Shown here: one piece after another, positions 1 through 5,038 of the stretch
Numbering within the stretch: the first letter of the stretch is position 1
Layout of the letters: the number at the start of each line of letters is the position of its first letter
From: Rhodococcus sp. (in: high G+C Gram-positive bacteria)
Lineage (GTDB): Bacteria; Actinomycetota; Actinomycetes; Mycobacteriales; Mycobacteriaceae
NCBI GenBank assembly: GCA_012515885.1
Contig: JAAYXN010000039.1
Coordinates: forward strand, 1 to 5,299
Reading direction: 5' to 3'
DNA: 5,299 bases
Notes under the pieces: model-generated
What the model was told of the DNA's origin: nothing
The model's database searches: none
What the model saw: the letters and a program-made list of their open reading frames with translations, nothing else
Program-made: the position numbers and the translations under genes

Positions 1-1
1 A

Positions 2-544
2 GCCTTCACACAAGATGCCGGGCGCCTGCAGTGGGATAGCTCGTGGAGTCTCTACACGGTCAGTGCACCAGAGCGCGAACGCGCTGCCCGTGACTCACTA
101 CGCCGAACCCTCCTCGCCTCCGGCGCCGCCGCGCTTGCCACCGGCACCTTTCTGAGTCCACACGATCTCCGGCCACTCTTGGACCCGGCTATGGGGCGGT
201 ACGTGATCTCGGCAACCGCGAGGGATCTCAACATTCGAGGCGTCACAGATCCGCTGGCGATCGCGGAAGAGCTCTGGCCCGCCGGACCCATCGACGCCGC
301 ATACGACGTCATGGACGCAGCCATCAAACAAGACGACCCCACCGCCCATGCTGACGTCCGACGTATCCTCCTCGCCGACGCCCTCGAAGCCGCGCTCCGC
401 AATGACCCCCTCATCCCCCTCGACCTGCGCCACTCTCCCTGGCGACCCACCACGCTCCGCCGAACATGGCTCGCACGATGGAACGACATCGCGCCATCAG
501 CTGCATACTCGGCATGGGACACCGTGACCGTACCGGCAGGCTGA
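2..544 (+). CDS. PaaX-family transcriptional regulator, 3' part (N-terminus outside window)
   Basis: The frame is open from base 2 and ends at TGA 542-544, giving 180 residues. PaaX-family proteins are usually near 270-310 aa, so roughly the first 100 residues, including the winged-helix DNA-binding domain, lie outside. The visible part starts with a stretch typical of the central, Cas2-like PaaX domain: W-D-S-S-W-S-L-Y-T-V, then S-A-P-E-R-E-R-A-A-R-D-S-L-R-R and a Gly/Ala-rich segment. It ends with a PaaX C-terminal-like region, R-R-I-L-L-A-D-A-L-E then N-D-P-L-I-P-L-D-L and W-R-P-T-T-L-R-R-T-W. PaaX of E. coli represses phenylacetate catabolism and responds to phenylacetyl-CoA. The ligand and targets of this paralogue cannot be read here. 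An internal TTG at 179 could start a shorter frame, but the family pattern clearly begins upstream of it. The transposon's left end lies about 15 bp after the stop, so the gene appears intact at its 3' end. Family call is fairly sure; function is inferred. Confidence 0.78.
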   Translation, partial: AFTQDAGRLQWDSSWSLYTVSAPERERAARDSLRRTLLASGAAALATGTFLSPHDLRPLLDPAMGRYVISATARDLNIRGVTDPLAIAEELWPAGPIDAAYDVMDAAIKQDDPTAHADVRRILLADALEAALRNDPLIPLDLRHSPWRPTTLRRTWLARWNDIAPSAAYSAWDTVTVPAG

Positions 545-553
545 GCCAACTGC

Positions 554-558
554 GGTCG
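554..558. repeat. Candidate target-site duplication, left copy (GGTCG)
   Basis: GGTCG here is repeated in the same orientation at 3620-3624. The two copies directly abut TG (559-560) and CA (3618-3619). A 5-bp duplication is what the Tn5053/Tn7/Mu group of DDE transposases makes. Five bases alone can match by chance; the weight comes from the equal spacing of the inner inverted repeat. Confidence 0.45.
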
Positions 559-599
559 TGGACCTGTCCGTAATCGACCGTTCATGAGTCAGCCGGCAG
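559..599. repeat. Left transposon end with conserved inner inverted repeat
   Basis: Read inward, the end begins with TG, and at 584-599 carries ATGAGTCAGCCGGCAG. The right end, read inward from 3594, carries ATGAGACACCCGGCAG, identical at 14 of 16 positions. Both copies begin 25 bp from the proposed termini. It is probably a transposase binding site. A further short dyad (TAATCGAC 571-578 and GTCGATTA 604-611) overlaps this arm. Confidence 0.5.
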
Positions 600-659
600 C
601 CTCGTCGATTATGTGGGTTTGAGCGCTTTGCGGCGGCTTTTTGTGATCGCTCAGGGGCG

Positions 660-1472
660 TTAGTTTCCGATCACGAGGATGCTGGCGGCGGCTTCGATGA
701 CATCGTCGGTGATGGTCTCGAGTTGGTTGATCTTAAGCACTCGGGCGATCTGAGGGAAGAGGCGTTCGAGGAGGCGGAAGTTGCCCCGGGTGATGCGTTC
801 GATCGCGGCGATAGCTTGAGCGTCGGTGAAGTCGTCCGGGTCAAGGGTGCGGCCGAGGCGTTTCCAATGGCGATCGAGGACGAAGAGCAGTTCATCGCGT
901 CCTAGTGCCCGGTATCGGTGCGAAAATCCGAGACGGCTGTAGAGCTGCGGGTAGTGGCGAAACCGCTGGTCGATGCCAGGCATGCCAATGAGGATGATCG
1001 CCAAGTGGTAGCGGTCGTGCTCATCCCGGAGAAGTTCGAGTGCGGTCGGGGCCAGTCGTTCGGCCTCATCGATGATGAGCAACTCGACCCACCTGTTGGT
1101 ATGACCTGAGTAGGCGCCGGTGACCTTGCCGATGCTGCGCTGGTGTTCGTCGATGCAGATGCCGAGCCTTGTCTGCAGGTGTGCGATCTCATGCATGAGC
1201 ACTTTGGGCCTGGGGAGCACCTCGGGGGTGTAGAACACGGTCCGGCACCGGTTCGCAGTTGCGTAGAACTTGGCGTCGTCTTCGGTTCGCGGCCCCCATT
1301 CGGTGATGAACGGTTCCACGGTGTCCCAGTGGGCATATCGGCGTGCCGACTGAGTCTTGCCGATCCCGGCGTCGCCGTGACAGATGCCGATGGTGCGTTC
1401 TTTGCGTACCGCGTTGGCGAATTCGGTGAACCGGCGATGTTCCTTGGTGATGATGAAGTTCTTGGCCATCAT
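660..1472 (-). CDS. TniB/TnsC-like AAA+ ATPase, transposition helper
   Basis: A 270-residue AAA+ ATPase expected to bind DNA, choose the target and activate the transposase, as MuB, TnsC and TniB do. Visible motifs: Walker A GDAGIGKT at residues 33-40, Walker B LLIIDE at 131-136 followed by A-E-R, a sensor-1-like segment IILIGMPG at 159-166, and arginines at 170, 172 and 180 that could serve as the finger. The C-terminal third (about 190-265) is helical in character and fits an AAA+ lid. The length matches the 271-aa ATPase of Tn552. Two adjacent ATGs are possible (1472 and 1469). GAGGA at 1480-1476 lies 3 nt from the first and 6 nt from the second, so the second may be used more. The start overlaps the transposase stop, which points to translational coupling. 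IstB of IS21 is a more distant alternative, but the partner transposase and the resolvase favour the TniB/Tn552 type. Confidence 0.88.
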   Translation of the reverse strand: MMAKNFIITKEHRRFTEFANAVRKERTIGICHGDAGIGKTQSARRYAHWDTVEPFITEWGPRTEDDAKFYATANRCRTVFYTPEVLPRPKVLMHEIAHLQTRLGICIDEHQRSIGKVTGAYSGHTNRWVELLIIDEAERLAPTALELLRDEHDRYHLAIILIGMPGIDQRFRHYPQLYSRLGFSHRYRALGRDELLFVLDRHWKRLGRTLDPDDFTDAQAIAAIERITRGNFRLLERLFPQIARVLKINQLETITDDVIEAAASILVIGN

Positions 1473-2854
1473 TCGTCCTCTTCATAGGTGCGCAGCTTGG
1501 TTGGCCGCGCTCCGGGCGCAGTGGTGCGCGGTTCGGCCCGGTCGGCGATCCGTGGGATGCGATCGTTGATGTCTTTGCGCAGCTGGCGCCGGCGGGCTCG
1601 GCGTGCGGCCTCGACTTCTTGCAGGCTTACCCGCTGGTTCGGGTGCGCCTGGTCAATGGCCACGCAGAGAAAGGTGTCGCGGTCAAAGACGCGAACTTCG
1701 GAGATGTCGCGCGGGTCGTAGCGGATCGTCACCGGGCGGCCAACGAACGGTGCCAAGGTTGGTGCGAGGTAGCGCCGGCCTTGGAAGTGGATGCCGTCAC
1801 GTTGCACGGTGCGGTGTGTGGGCACCGTCAGCAGTAGTCCGTCGAGTTCATCGAGGGATTCGGGCATGCGCGGTAGCCAACCGTCACCGATCCATGCCTT
1901 CTTCGGGCTCGTCCCGATCTCCCGGTGGGTCCGCTCGTTGTAGGTGGCGATGAAATCGGCGATCGCCTGATCAAGCGCGGGTAGGTTCAAAGACGGTTCC
2001 GGTGTCTTCGCCCCTGGTGTCAGGTGTCCGGGCAGGGTGGTCAGGAGTTCGGTGTTGACCGTGCCGAAGAACCGTTCGATCTTGCCTCGGCCTTGCGGGC
2101 GACCGATGGTGGAGAAGATGGTGCGGATCTTCAACGCGACCGCGGTGTACTCGAGGTGGTGGCTGGTGAAGTCGCTGCCGTGATCGATATAGAGGACGTC
2201 AGGTAGCCCACACATCGCCCAGGTCGGGTCGGTTTTACGCCAGATCGCCTGTCGTAGCGCCAACGCGGTGTTCATCGCCGATGGTGCCCCGGTAAAGACC
2301 ATGTACCCGCAGACCGCGCGGGAGTAGTCGTCCATTACCACCGTCAACCAGGGGCGCTGGGGCGTCCCGCTGGCACCGGTGATGAGGATGTCGAGTTCGG
2401 TGTGATCGGCTTGCCACGTCGCATTCGGTCGTTCGGCGCGATGGCGAAACACCAGTTCGTAGCGGTCCCGATAGGAAGCCGGCCCCTCCAGGGCCAGCGT
2501 CACCAGGGCAGGGTCCAAAGCGTGGACGATGGCGCGGGCCGTGGCATAGCTCGGGGCCGCCAGACCTAGGCGGTCCGCTTCGGCCACGGTGCGTCGGTGG
2601 AGGGTAGCGATGCTGGGACGCGGGCGTGTGAGCGCGAGGTGTTCGAGGAACGTGACCAGTTCCGCCGGAGTTCGCCGGGACCCGGCATCGCGTCGCGGAT
2701 GCGGCTCCAACACCGCGATGCCGCCTGTCTTGTAGAGCTGGTGCCAGCGTTGCAGTGTGCGCAGCCCGGTACCGGTGTCGCGGGCCAGGGTCGTCAGCGC
2801 GATACCGTCCTCGACGTGTAGCCGGAGGATGCGCCACCGCTGCGACCCGTCCAT
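1469..2854 (-). CDS. DDE transposase with Mu-type C-terminal domain (TniA/TnsB/Tn552-like)
   Basis: A 461-residue transposase that would cut and join the element's ends. In order: an N-terminal helix-turn-helix region (about 1-60, with L-A-R-D-T-G-T-G-L-R-T-L-Q-R-W), a second DNA-binding stretch (about 62-115), an RNase H-like catalytic core (about 140-275), a beta-rich Mu transposase C-terminal domain (about 345-400, with the RRYLAP motif), and a basic, probably flexible tail (about 410-461) ending in acidic residues. The catalytic triad reads D150 (in WQADHTELD), D224 (in YIDHGSDF) and E260 (in GKIERFF). The second Asp and the Glu are 35 residues apart, the canonical DD(35)E spacing, so the enzyme looks intact. 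I chose ATG 2854: it lies 1 nt after the resolvase stop, with AGGTG 4 nt upstream. A longer frame to 2977 would overlap the resolvase by about 120 nt and adds a low-complexity leader. The stop overlaps the ATPase start. The tail may contact the ATPase, as in TnsB; that is inference. Confidence 0.92.
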   Translation of the reverse strand: MDGSQRWRILRLHVEDGIALTTLARDTGTGLRTLQRWHQLYKTGGIAVLEPHPRRDAGSRRTPAELVTFLEHLALTRPRPSIATLHRRTVAEADRLGLAAPSYATARAIVHALDPALVTLALEGPASYRDRYELVFRHRAERPNATWQADHTELDILITGASGTPQRPWLTVVMDDYSRAVCGYMVFTGAPSAMNTALALRQAIWRKTDPTWAMCGLPDVLYIDHGSDFTSHHLEYTAVALKIRTIFSTIGRPQGRGKIERFFGTVNTELLTTLPGHLTPGAKTPEPSLNLPALDQAIADFIATYNERTHREIGTSPKKAWIGDGWLPRMPESLDELDGLLLTVPTHRTVQRDGIHFQGRRYLAPTLAPFVGRPVTIRYDPRDISEVRVFDRDTFLCVAIDQAHPNQRVSLQEVEAARRARRRQLRKDINDRIPRIADRAEPRTTAPGARPTKLRTYEEDE

Positions 2855-2855
2855 G

Positions 2856-3458
2856 TCACACCTGCTGGGAGACTGAGTCGCGGTCGCGGGCGGCCTGCTG
2901 GTGCCGGTATAGCGTTGCGCGGGACCATCCGACCAGCCGGGCGGCTTCTTCTGCCGTGCGACCCTTGGCCCGGGCATCTAGGGCGATGTCGAGTTTCTCC
3001 GCGATCACCGCCGGATCAACAGGTGGACGACCGAACCGGGTACCGTTCTGTCTCGCGGCGGCGATGCCGGCATTGACTCGCTCGGTGATCAACTCACGCT
3101 CGTACTCAGCCAACGTGGCGAGCATGCCCAGCATCAACCGGCCAGACGTAGTCTCCGGGTCGATGCCATCTGAGAGCGACTGAATCTTCACGCCCTTGTC
3201 GCGCAGCAAGTTCACGGTGTTGAGGACATCAATCAGAGACCGGCCGAGCCGATCGATGCGCCACACCACGACCGTGTCGCCGGACTCGGCATAGTCCAGC
3301 AGCCGCTTCATCCCGGGGCGTTCGATCGCAGTCCGGCTACCCGAGGTCACATCCGCAAACACATCACGCTTTTGCACCCCGGAATCCACAAGCGCATCCA
3401 ACTGCAACTGCGCATCTTGATTCACGGTACTCACACGGGTGTACCCCAAAAGCCTCAT
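2856..3458 (-). CDS. Serine resolvase/invertase-family recombinase (TnpR/TniR-like)
   Basis: A 200-residue small serine recombinase. It begins MRLLGYTRVST with nucleophile Ser10 and Arg8 in the Y-x-R-V-S motif. The active-site arginines R68 and R71 lie in W-R-I-D-R-L-G-R-S. The catalytic domain runs to about residue 110 and the long E helix follows (about 112-138, L-A-E-Y-E-R-E-L-I-T-E-R). R-F-G-R-P-P marks the linker into a C-terminal helix-turn-helix (about 148-186, ending S-R-A-T-L-Y-R-H-Q-Q). In the transposon it should resolve cointegrates at a res site, probably in the region just upstream (3459-3578). All catalytic residues are present, so it should be active. ATG 3458 gives the family's usual N-terminus; an in-frame GTG at 3476 would add six residues and is less likely. 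There is no good Shine-Dalgarno, and a CATAAT box lies 6 nt before the ATG, so the mRNA may be leaderless. It is first of the three transposon genes and its stop is 1 nt from the transposase start. Confidence 0.94.
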   Translation of the reverse strand: MRLLGYTRVSTVNQDAQLQLDALVDSGVQKRDVFADVTSGSRTAIERPGMKRLLDYAESGDTVVVWRIDRLGRSLIDVLNTVNLLRDKGVKIQSLSDGIDPETTSGRLMLGMLATLAEYERELITERVNAGIAAARQNGTRFGRPPVDPAVIAEKLDIALDARAKGRTAEEAARLVGWSRATLYRHQQAARDRDSVSQQV

Positions 3459-3578
3459 GTCTCGATTATGCCTCACAAACCCCTACCGAGCACCACCCTG
3501 CGACAAATTAGGGCGAGACGCTTTAGTGAGACGGGGAGGAGGCCAATTGCCCCATGAAACGGTCTCACATTCCAGTTC
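3459..3578. other. Candidate res site / transposase-binding region upstream of the resolvase
   Basis: This region between resolvase and right end has four copies of GAGAC or its complement: GTCTC at 3459-3463, GAGAC at 3515-3519 and 3528-3532, and GTCTC at 3562-3566. A fifth lies just outside at 3588-3592. GTGAGAC (3526-3532) and GTCTCAC (3562-3568) form a 7-bp inverted repeat. Res sites of Tn552- and Tn5053-type elements lie next to the resolvase gene and consist of several short dyads, so the position fits. Which copies bind resolvase and which bind transposase cannot be told from sequence alone. Confidence 0.35.
3465..3470 (-). promoter_or_regulatory. Candidate -10 box for the transposon operon (possibly leaderless)
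   Basis: Read on the minus strand this is CATAAT, 5 of 6 to TATAAT. Six bases separate it from the resolvase ATG at 3458, so transcription would begin at or next to the start codon. No good -35 hexamer is present at 16-18 bp, so the call is weak. The box overlaps TCGATTATG, a 9-mer also present at 605-613. Confidence 0.35.
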
Positions 3579-3619
3579 CTGCCGGGTGTCTCATAAAACT
3601 TTAGGTTTTTAAGACAGCA
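3579..3619. repeat. Right transposon end with conserved inner inverted repeat
   Basis: The plus strand ends in CA at 3618-3619. At 3579-3594 it carries the complement of ATGAGACACCCGGCAG, which matches the left-end copy at 14 of 16 positions and is 25 bp from the terminus in both arms. The A/T-rich outer part (3587-3616) also folds as an imperfect dyad, TGTCT with AGACA flanking TAAAAC and GTTTTTA. Confidence 0.5.
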
Positions 3620-3624
3620 GGTCG
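3620..3624. repeat. Candidate target-site duplication, right copy (GGTCG)
   Basis: Directly follows the terminal CA of the proposed right end and repeats 554-558 in the same orientation. It may be read as the footprint of the insertion event, subject to the same chance caveat as the left copy. Confidence 0.45.
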
Positions 3625-3646
3625 CGCGCTCTTCAAGTCACACCTA

Positions 3647-3693
3647 CAACTAGTTGCTACAGCGACTACTCTTCTATACGGTGTAGTCATGAC
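3647..3693. promoter_or_regulatory. Dyad cluster over the padR promoter, candidate autoregulatory operator
   Basis: Three dyads occur within 47 bp: the perfect palindrome CAACTAGTTG (3647-3656), GACTAC (3664-3669) with GTAGTC (3683-3688) around the -10 box, and the palindrome GTCATGAC (3686-3693) over the start codon. PadR-family repressors are dimers that often bind dyads in their own promoters. Which dyad is bound is unknown. Confidence 0.4.
3654..3680 (+). promoter_or_regulatory. Candidate promoter of the padR operon
   Basis: A -10-like TATACG lies at 3675-3680 and a -35-like TTGCTA at 3654-3659, with a 15-bp spacer; TAGTTG at 3651-3656 would give 18 bp. Transcription would start at about 3687-3689, at the ATG. 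That fits the lack of a strong Shine-Dalgarno and suggests a leaderless mRNA. The promoter lies outside the proposed transposon. Confidence 0.4.
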
Positions 3694-4036
3694 AGAGACT
3701 ATCAACTTCGGTGACTGGTTGCGTCCAGCGCTGCCGCTGCTATTGCTTGGCTTGCTTATTGATGAGCCGGGCCATGGTTACGGTCTCGTCGAGAAGCTCC
3801 GCGTCGCCGGGATCTCTGCGCGGGGAACAACGGTGTACCCGCACTTAAGCAAACTGCAGGACGCCGGCTACATCACCAGTCACTGGCAAACCCCGGAGAC
3901 CGGTCCGGCCCGGAAGATCCTCACCGTCACCGAAGAGGGCAAAGAGCACTACCGGCACCTGCAGGCCCAGTGGTCAGATGTCAGCGACATCCTCACCGCC
4001 ACCGTCACCGCGCCGAACACCACGAACCCCAACTAA
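3689..4036 (+). CDS. PadR-family transcriptional regulator
   Basis: A 115-residue winged-helix regulator. The PadR domain covers about residues 14-95. It opens with a hydrophobic first helix L-P-L-L-L-L-G-L-L-I-D-E-P, then H-G-Y-G-L-V-E-K-L, then the recognition region G-T-T-V-Y-P-H-L-S-K-L-Q-D-A-G-Y-I, and a wing with P-A-R-K-I-L-T-V-T-E-E-G-K-E. A helix after it (about 80-100) would form the dimer interface. The last dozen or so residues are Thr/Asn/Pro-rich and probably disordered. At this length it belongs to the short, PadR-s2-like subfamily. It is first in a two-gene operon with a membrane protein, and the TAA stop (4034-4036) overlaps the Shine-Dalgarno of the next gene. The ATG at 3689 is chosen because the family's N-terminal extension is short and no better start lies upstream; only a weak GGTG precedes it. 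The ligand is not predictable from sequence. Confidence 0.93.
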   Translation: MTETINFGDWLRPALPLLLLGLLIDEPGHGYGLVEKLRVAGISARGTTVYPHLSKLQDAGYITSHWQTPETGPARKILTVTEEGKEHYRHLQAQWSDVSDILTATVTAPNTTNPN

Positions 4037-4040
4037 GGAG
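4035..4040 (+). promoter_or_regulatory. Ribosome binding site of the membrane-protein gene (AAGGAG)
   Basis: AAGGAG lies 9 nt before ATG 4050 and overlaps the padR stop codon. It fixes the start at 4050 rather than an in-frame ATG at 3978 inside padR, and implies that the two genes are translated in a coupled way. Confidence 0.8.
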
Positions 4041-4049
4041 CACAGCACA

Positions 4050-4475
4050 ATGAGCTACCACCATGACCTCGCACACCAACTTCGCCGCCGCGGATGCACA
4101 GAAAAGGCGGTCGCCGATGTTCTGCACACCGTCGATGAGGCTGTCACGGCTACAGGTACAAGCCCTGTCGAAGAGTTCGGATCGCCGGAAGACTACGCCG
4201 CCCAGTTCTCCGGACCGCGCAAGCGCACACCGGGACAGAAAGCCCTTGGCGTGTTCGGACTGATCGGTGTGGCCTGCATGGTCATCTATGGGATCTGGCC
4301 CCAGTGGTTCGGGATCACCACCCCTGTACTCGAGCAGTTCGCCGGCCTGATCGCACTACTCGCCCTTCTGGCAATCGGCTGCATCCCGGGCGCATACCTC
4401 GACAACAGACTGCCGCGTGGATACAAGCAACGGCGTCGAGATACCGAAGATCCCTCACATGAGTCCATGGCCTAA
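4050..4475 (+). CDS. HAAS/DUF1700-like two-pass membrane protein, PadR partner
   Basis: A 141-residue protein. Residues 1-52 look like a small helical HAAS/DUF1700-type domain: Y-H-H-D-L-A-H-Q-L-R-R-R-G, then V-A-D-V-L-H-T-V-D-E-A-V, and the typical end E-E-F-G-S-P-E-D-Y-A-A-Q-F. A basic linker (about 54-64) follows, then two hydrophobic segments at about 65-83 and 97-117, and a charged tail R-R-R-D-T-E-D. By the positive-inside rule both ends probably face the cytoplasm. There is no signal peptide. Proteins with this domain are often encoded just after a PadR regulator and are thought to act with it in membrane-linked signalling; their exact mechanism is not settled. Here the pairing is direct, with the Shine-Dalgarno inside the padR stop. 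The topology and domain are read from the sequence; the role as partner is inferred. Confidence 0.85.
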   Translation: MSYHHDLAHQLRRRGCTEKAVADVLHTVDEAVTATGTSPVEEFGSPEDYAAQFSGPRKRTPGQKALGVFGLIGVACMVIYGIWPQWFGITTPVLEQFAGLIALLALLAIGCIPGAYLDNRLPRGYKQRRRDTEDPSHESMA

Positions 4476-4543
4476 AAGTTAACGGCCGGAGCGCCTTTTC
4501 CTGAACGCCCGCCATGCTGCGGAAGCGTATAAGGACCAGTGGG

Positions 4544-4900
4544 CTAATCAGTCCATAGTCGTGTATGAGCGAACCACGGGATGGCGTCGACGGCCATTAC
4601 CACGCGCTCGCCGGCACGTAAACGTAAATCTTCGATGCGGGCAGTGGGGGAAATAGTATCCACCGCCGCTTCAGCAATCATCCGAGCATCGGTCTCCGAA
4701 GCGTCGACGCTCAAGGTTGATAGACGCCGATCACCAACCGGGGTGTCAGGGTGTTCAACATTCCACTGCTCATACAATAAGGAGTAGTCATCTTCTTCCA
4801 GATCGACGGTGAGTTCCATGTTGAACTGTGAGCGCAATCCGGCCAGGAGGTCTTGTTCGTCTGCTGCGCTGACGAGCATGGTGAGCAACGGTCTCGACAT
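4544..4900 (-). CDS. Hypothetical acidic 118-aa protein
   Basis: An open frame of 118 residues from ATG 4900 to TAG 4546-4544. I do not recognise the family. It has no hydrophobic segment long enough for a membrane helix and no signal peptide, so it is probably cytoplasmic. It is acidic (L-E-E-D-D-Y near residue 35) with an alternating pattern that suggests a mixed alpha/beta fold: L-L-T-M-L-V-S-A, then M-E-L-T-V-D-L, later L-S-T-L-S-V-D-A, and R-V-V-M-A-V-D-A-I-P-W near the end. It converges with the padR operon, 68 bp from its end, and is divergent from the gene at 5092. Its base composition looks less G/C-rich than that gene. No strong Shine-Dalgarno precedes the ATG, but a candidate extended -10 (TGTAGCTT) ends 8 nt before it. 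That the frame is real rests on length, coherent composition and position; function is unknown. Confidence 0.6.
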   Translation of the reverse strand: MSRPLLTMLVSAADEQDLLAGLRSQFNMELTVDLEEDDYSLLYEQWNVEHPDTPVGDRRLSTLSVDASETDARMIAEAAVDTISPTARIEDLRLRAGERVVMAVDAIPWFAHTRLWTD

Positions 4901-4908
4901 AGATCTCT

Positions 4909-4938
4909 AAGCTACAGGGAACGGGATGGTTTTGGCAA
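4909..4938 (-). promoter_or_regulatory. Candidate promoter of the 118-aa gene
   Basis: On the minus strand TTGCCA (4938-4933) and TAGCTT (4914-4909) are 18 bp apart, and TG directly precedes the -10 box. Transcription would start within a few bases of ATG 4900, suggesting a leaderless or very short leader. Confidence 0.33.
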
Positions 4939-5038
4939 GAAGATGATTCCTCGCGATACGCCGGGCAGCCGATGCGCCACGGAGCGACAAAAAAATCACG
5001 CCAGATAGCGATCACATTCACAGCCCATTTCCTATTTA

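Larger units (their letters stand above)
545..659. other. Convergent intergenic gap holding the transposon's left end
   Basis: The PaaX-family gene (plus) and the ATPase gene (minus) converge here. The gap holds the proposed target duplication, the left transposon end, a second TAATCGA-type dyad, and a weak stem TGAGCG (620-625) with CGCTCA (648-653) around a T-run at 638-642. I see no convincing gene in it. The stem might act as a terminator, but its 22-nt loop makes this uncertain. Confidence 0.5.
559..3619 (-). mobile_element. Tn552/Tn5053-like transposon: resolvase, DDE transposase, AAA+ ATPase
   Basis: Three minus-strand genes form one tight unit: serine resolvase (3458-2856), DDE transposase with a Mu-type C-terminal region (2854-1469) and a TniB/TnsC-like ATPase (1472-660). 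This set, with transposase and ATPase lengths of 461 and about 270 aa, resembles Tn552 (about 480 and 271 aa plus a resolvase) and the tniA-tniB-tniR part of Tn5053/Tn402. No TniQ or passenger gene is present, so the element is about 3.06 kb and IS-like in size. The gene content is certain enough to call a transposon. The ends are inferred from three agreeing signs: TG...CA termini, a 16-bp inverted repeat (584-599 and 3579-3594) starting 25 bp inside each end, and GGTCG on both outer flanks. The 25 bp between terminus and conserved repeat match poorly, so the exact ends may be off by some bases. The element sits between a PaaX-family gene and a padR operon and breaks neither. Confidence 0.8.

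Noticed and set aside
52..585. Minus-strand frames of 177 and 111 aa opposite the PaaX-family gene
   Set aside because: They are low-complexity antisense frames typical of G+C-rich genes; the plus-strand frame has clear family motifs.
620..653. Stem TGAGCG/CGCTCA as a terminator for the PaaX-family or ATPase gene
   Set aside because: The stem is 6 bp with a 22-nt loop, and the T-run lies inside the loop rather than after the stem.
1143..1487. Plus-strand frames opposite the ATPase and transposase genes
   Set aside because: They are antisense shadows of genes with intact catalytic motifs and show no domain pattern of their own.
2855..2977. Longer transposase start, adding 41 residues before ATG 2854
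   Set aside because: It overlaps the resolvase by about 120 nt and adds a low-complexity Pro/Arg/Ser-rich leader. ATG 2854 has AGGTG 4 nt upstream and sits 1 nt after the resolvase stop.
565..3616. Alternative transposon ends TGTC at 565 and GACA at 3616
   Set aside because: They show the TGT...ACA look of TnsB-type ends, but the flanking bases (GGACC and GCAGG) do not match and the conserved inner repeats lie at unequal distances (19 and 22 bp). Ends at 559 and 3619 fit better, though this is not proven.
3978..4049. Earlier in-frame ATG for the membrane-protein gene inside padR
   Set aside because: The extra 24 residues are Ser/Pro/Thr/Arg-rich and lie in the padR coding region. AAGGAG at 4035-4040 points to ATG 4050, where the HAAS-like domain begins.
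4476..4543. Possible terminator between the convergent genes (GGC...GCC followed by TTTT)
   Set aside because: Only three pairs form in the stem, too weak to call.
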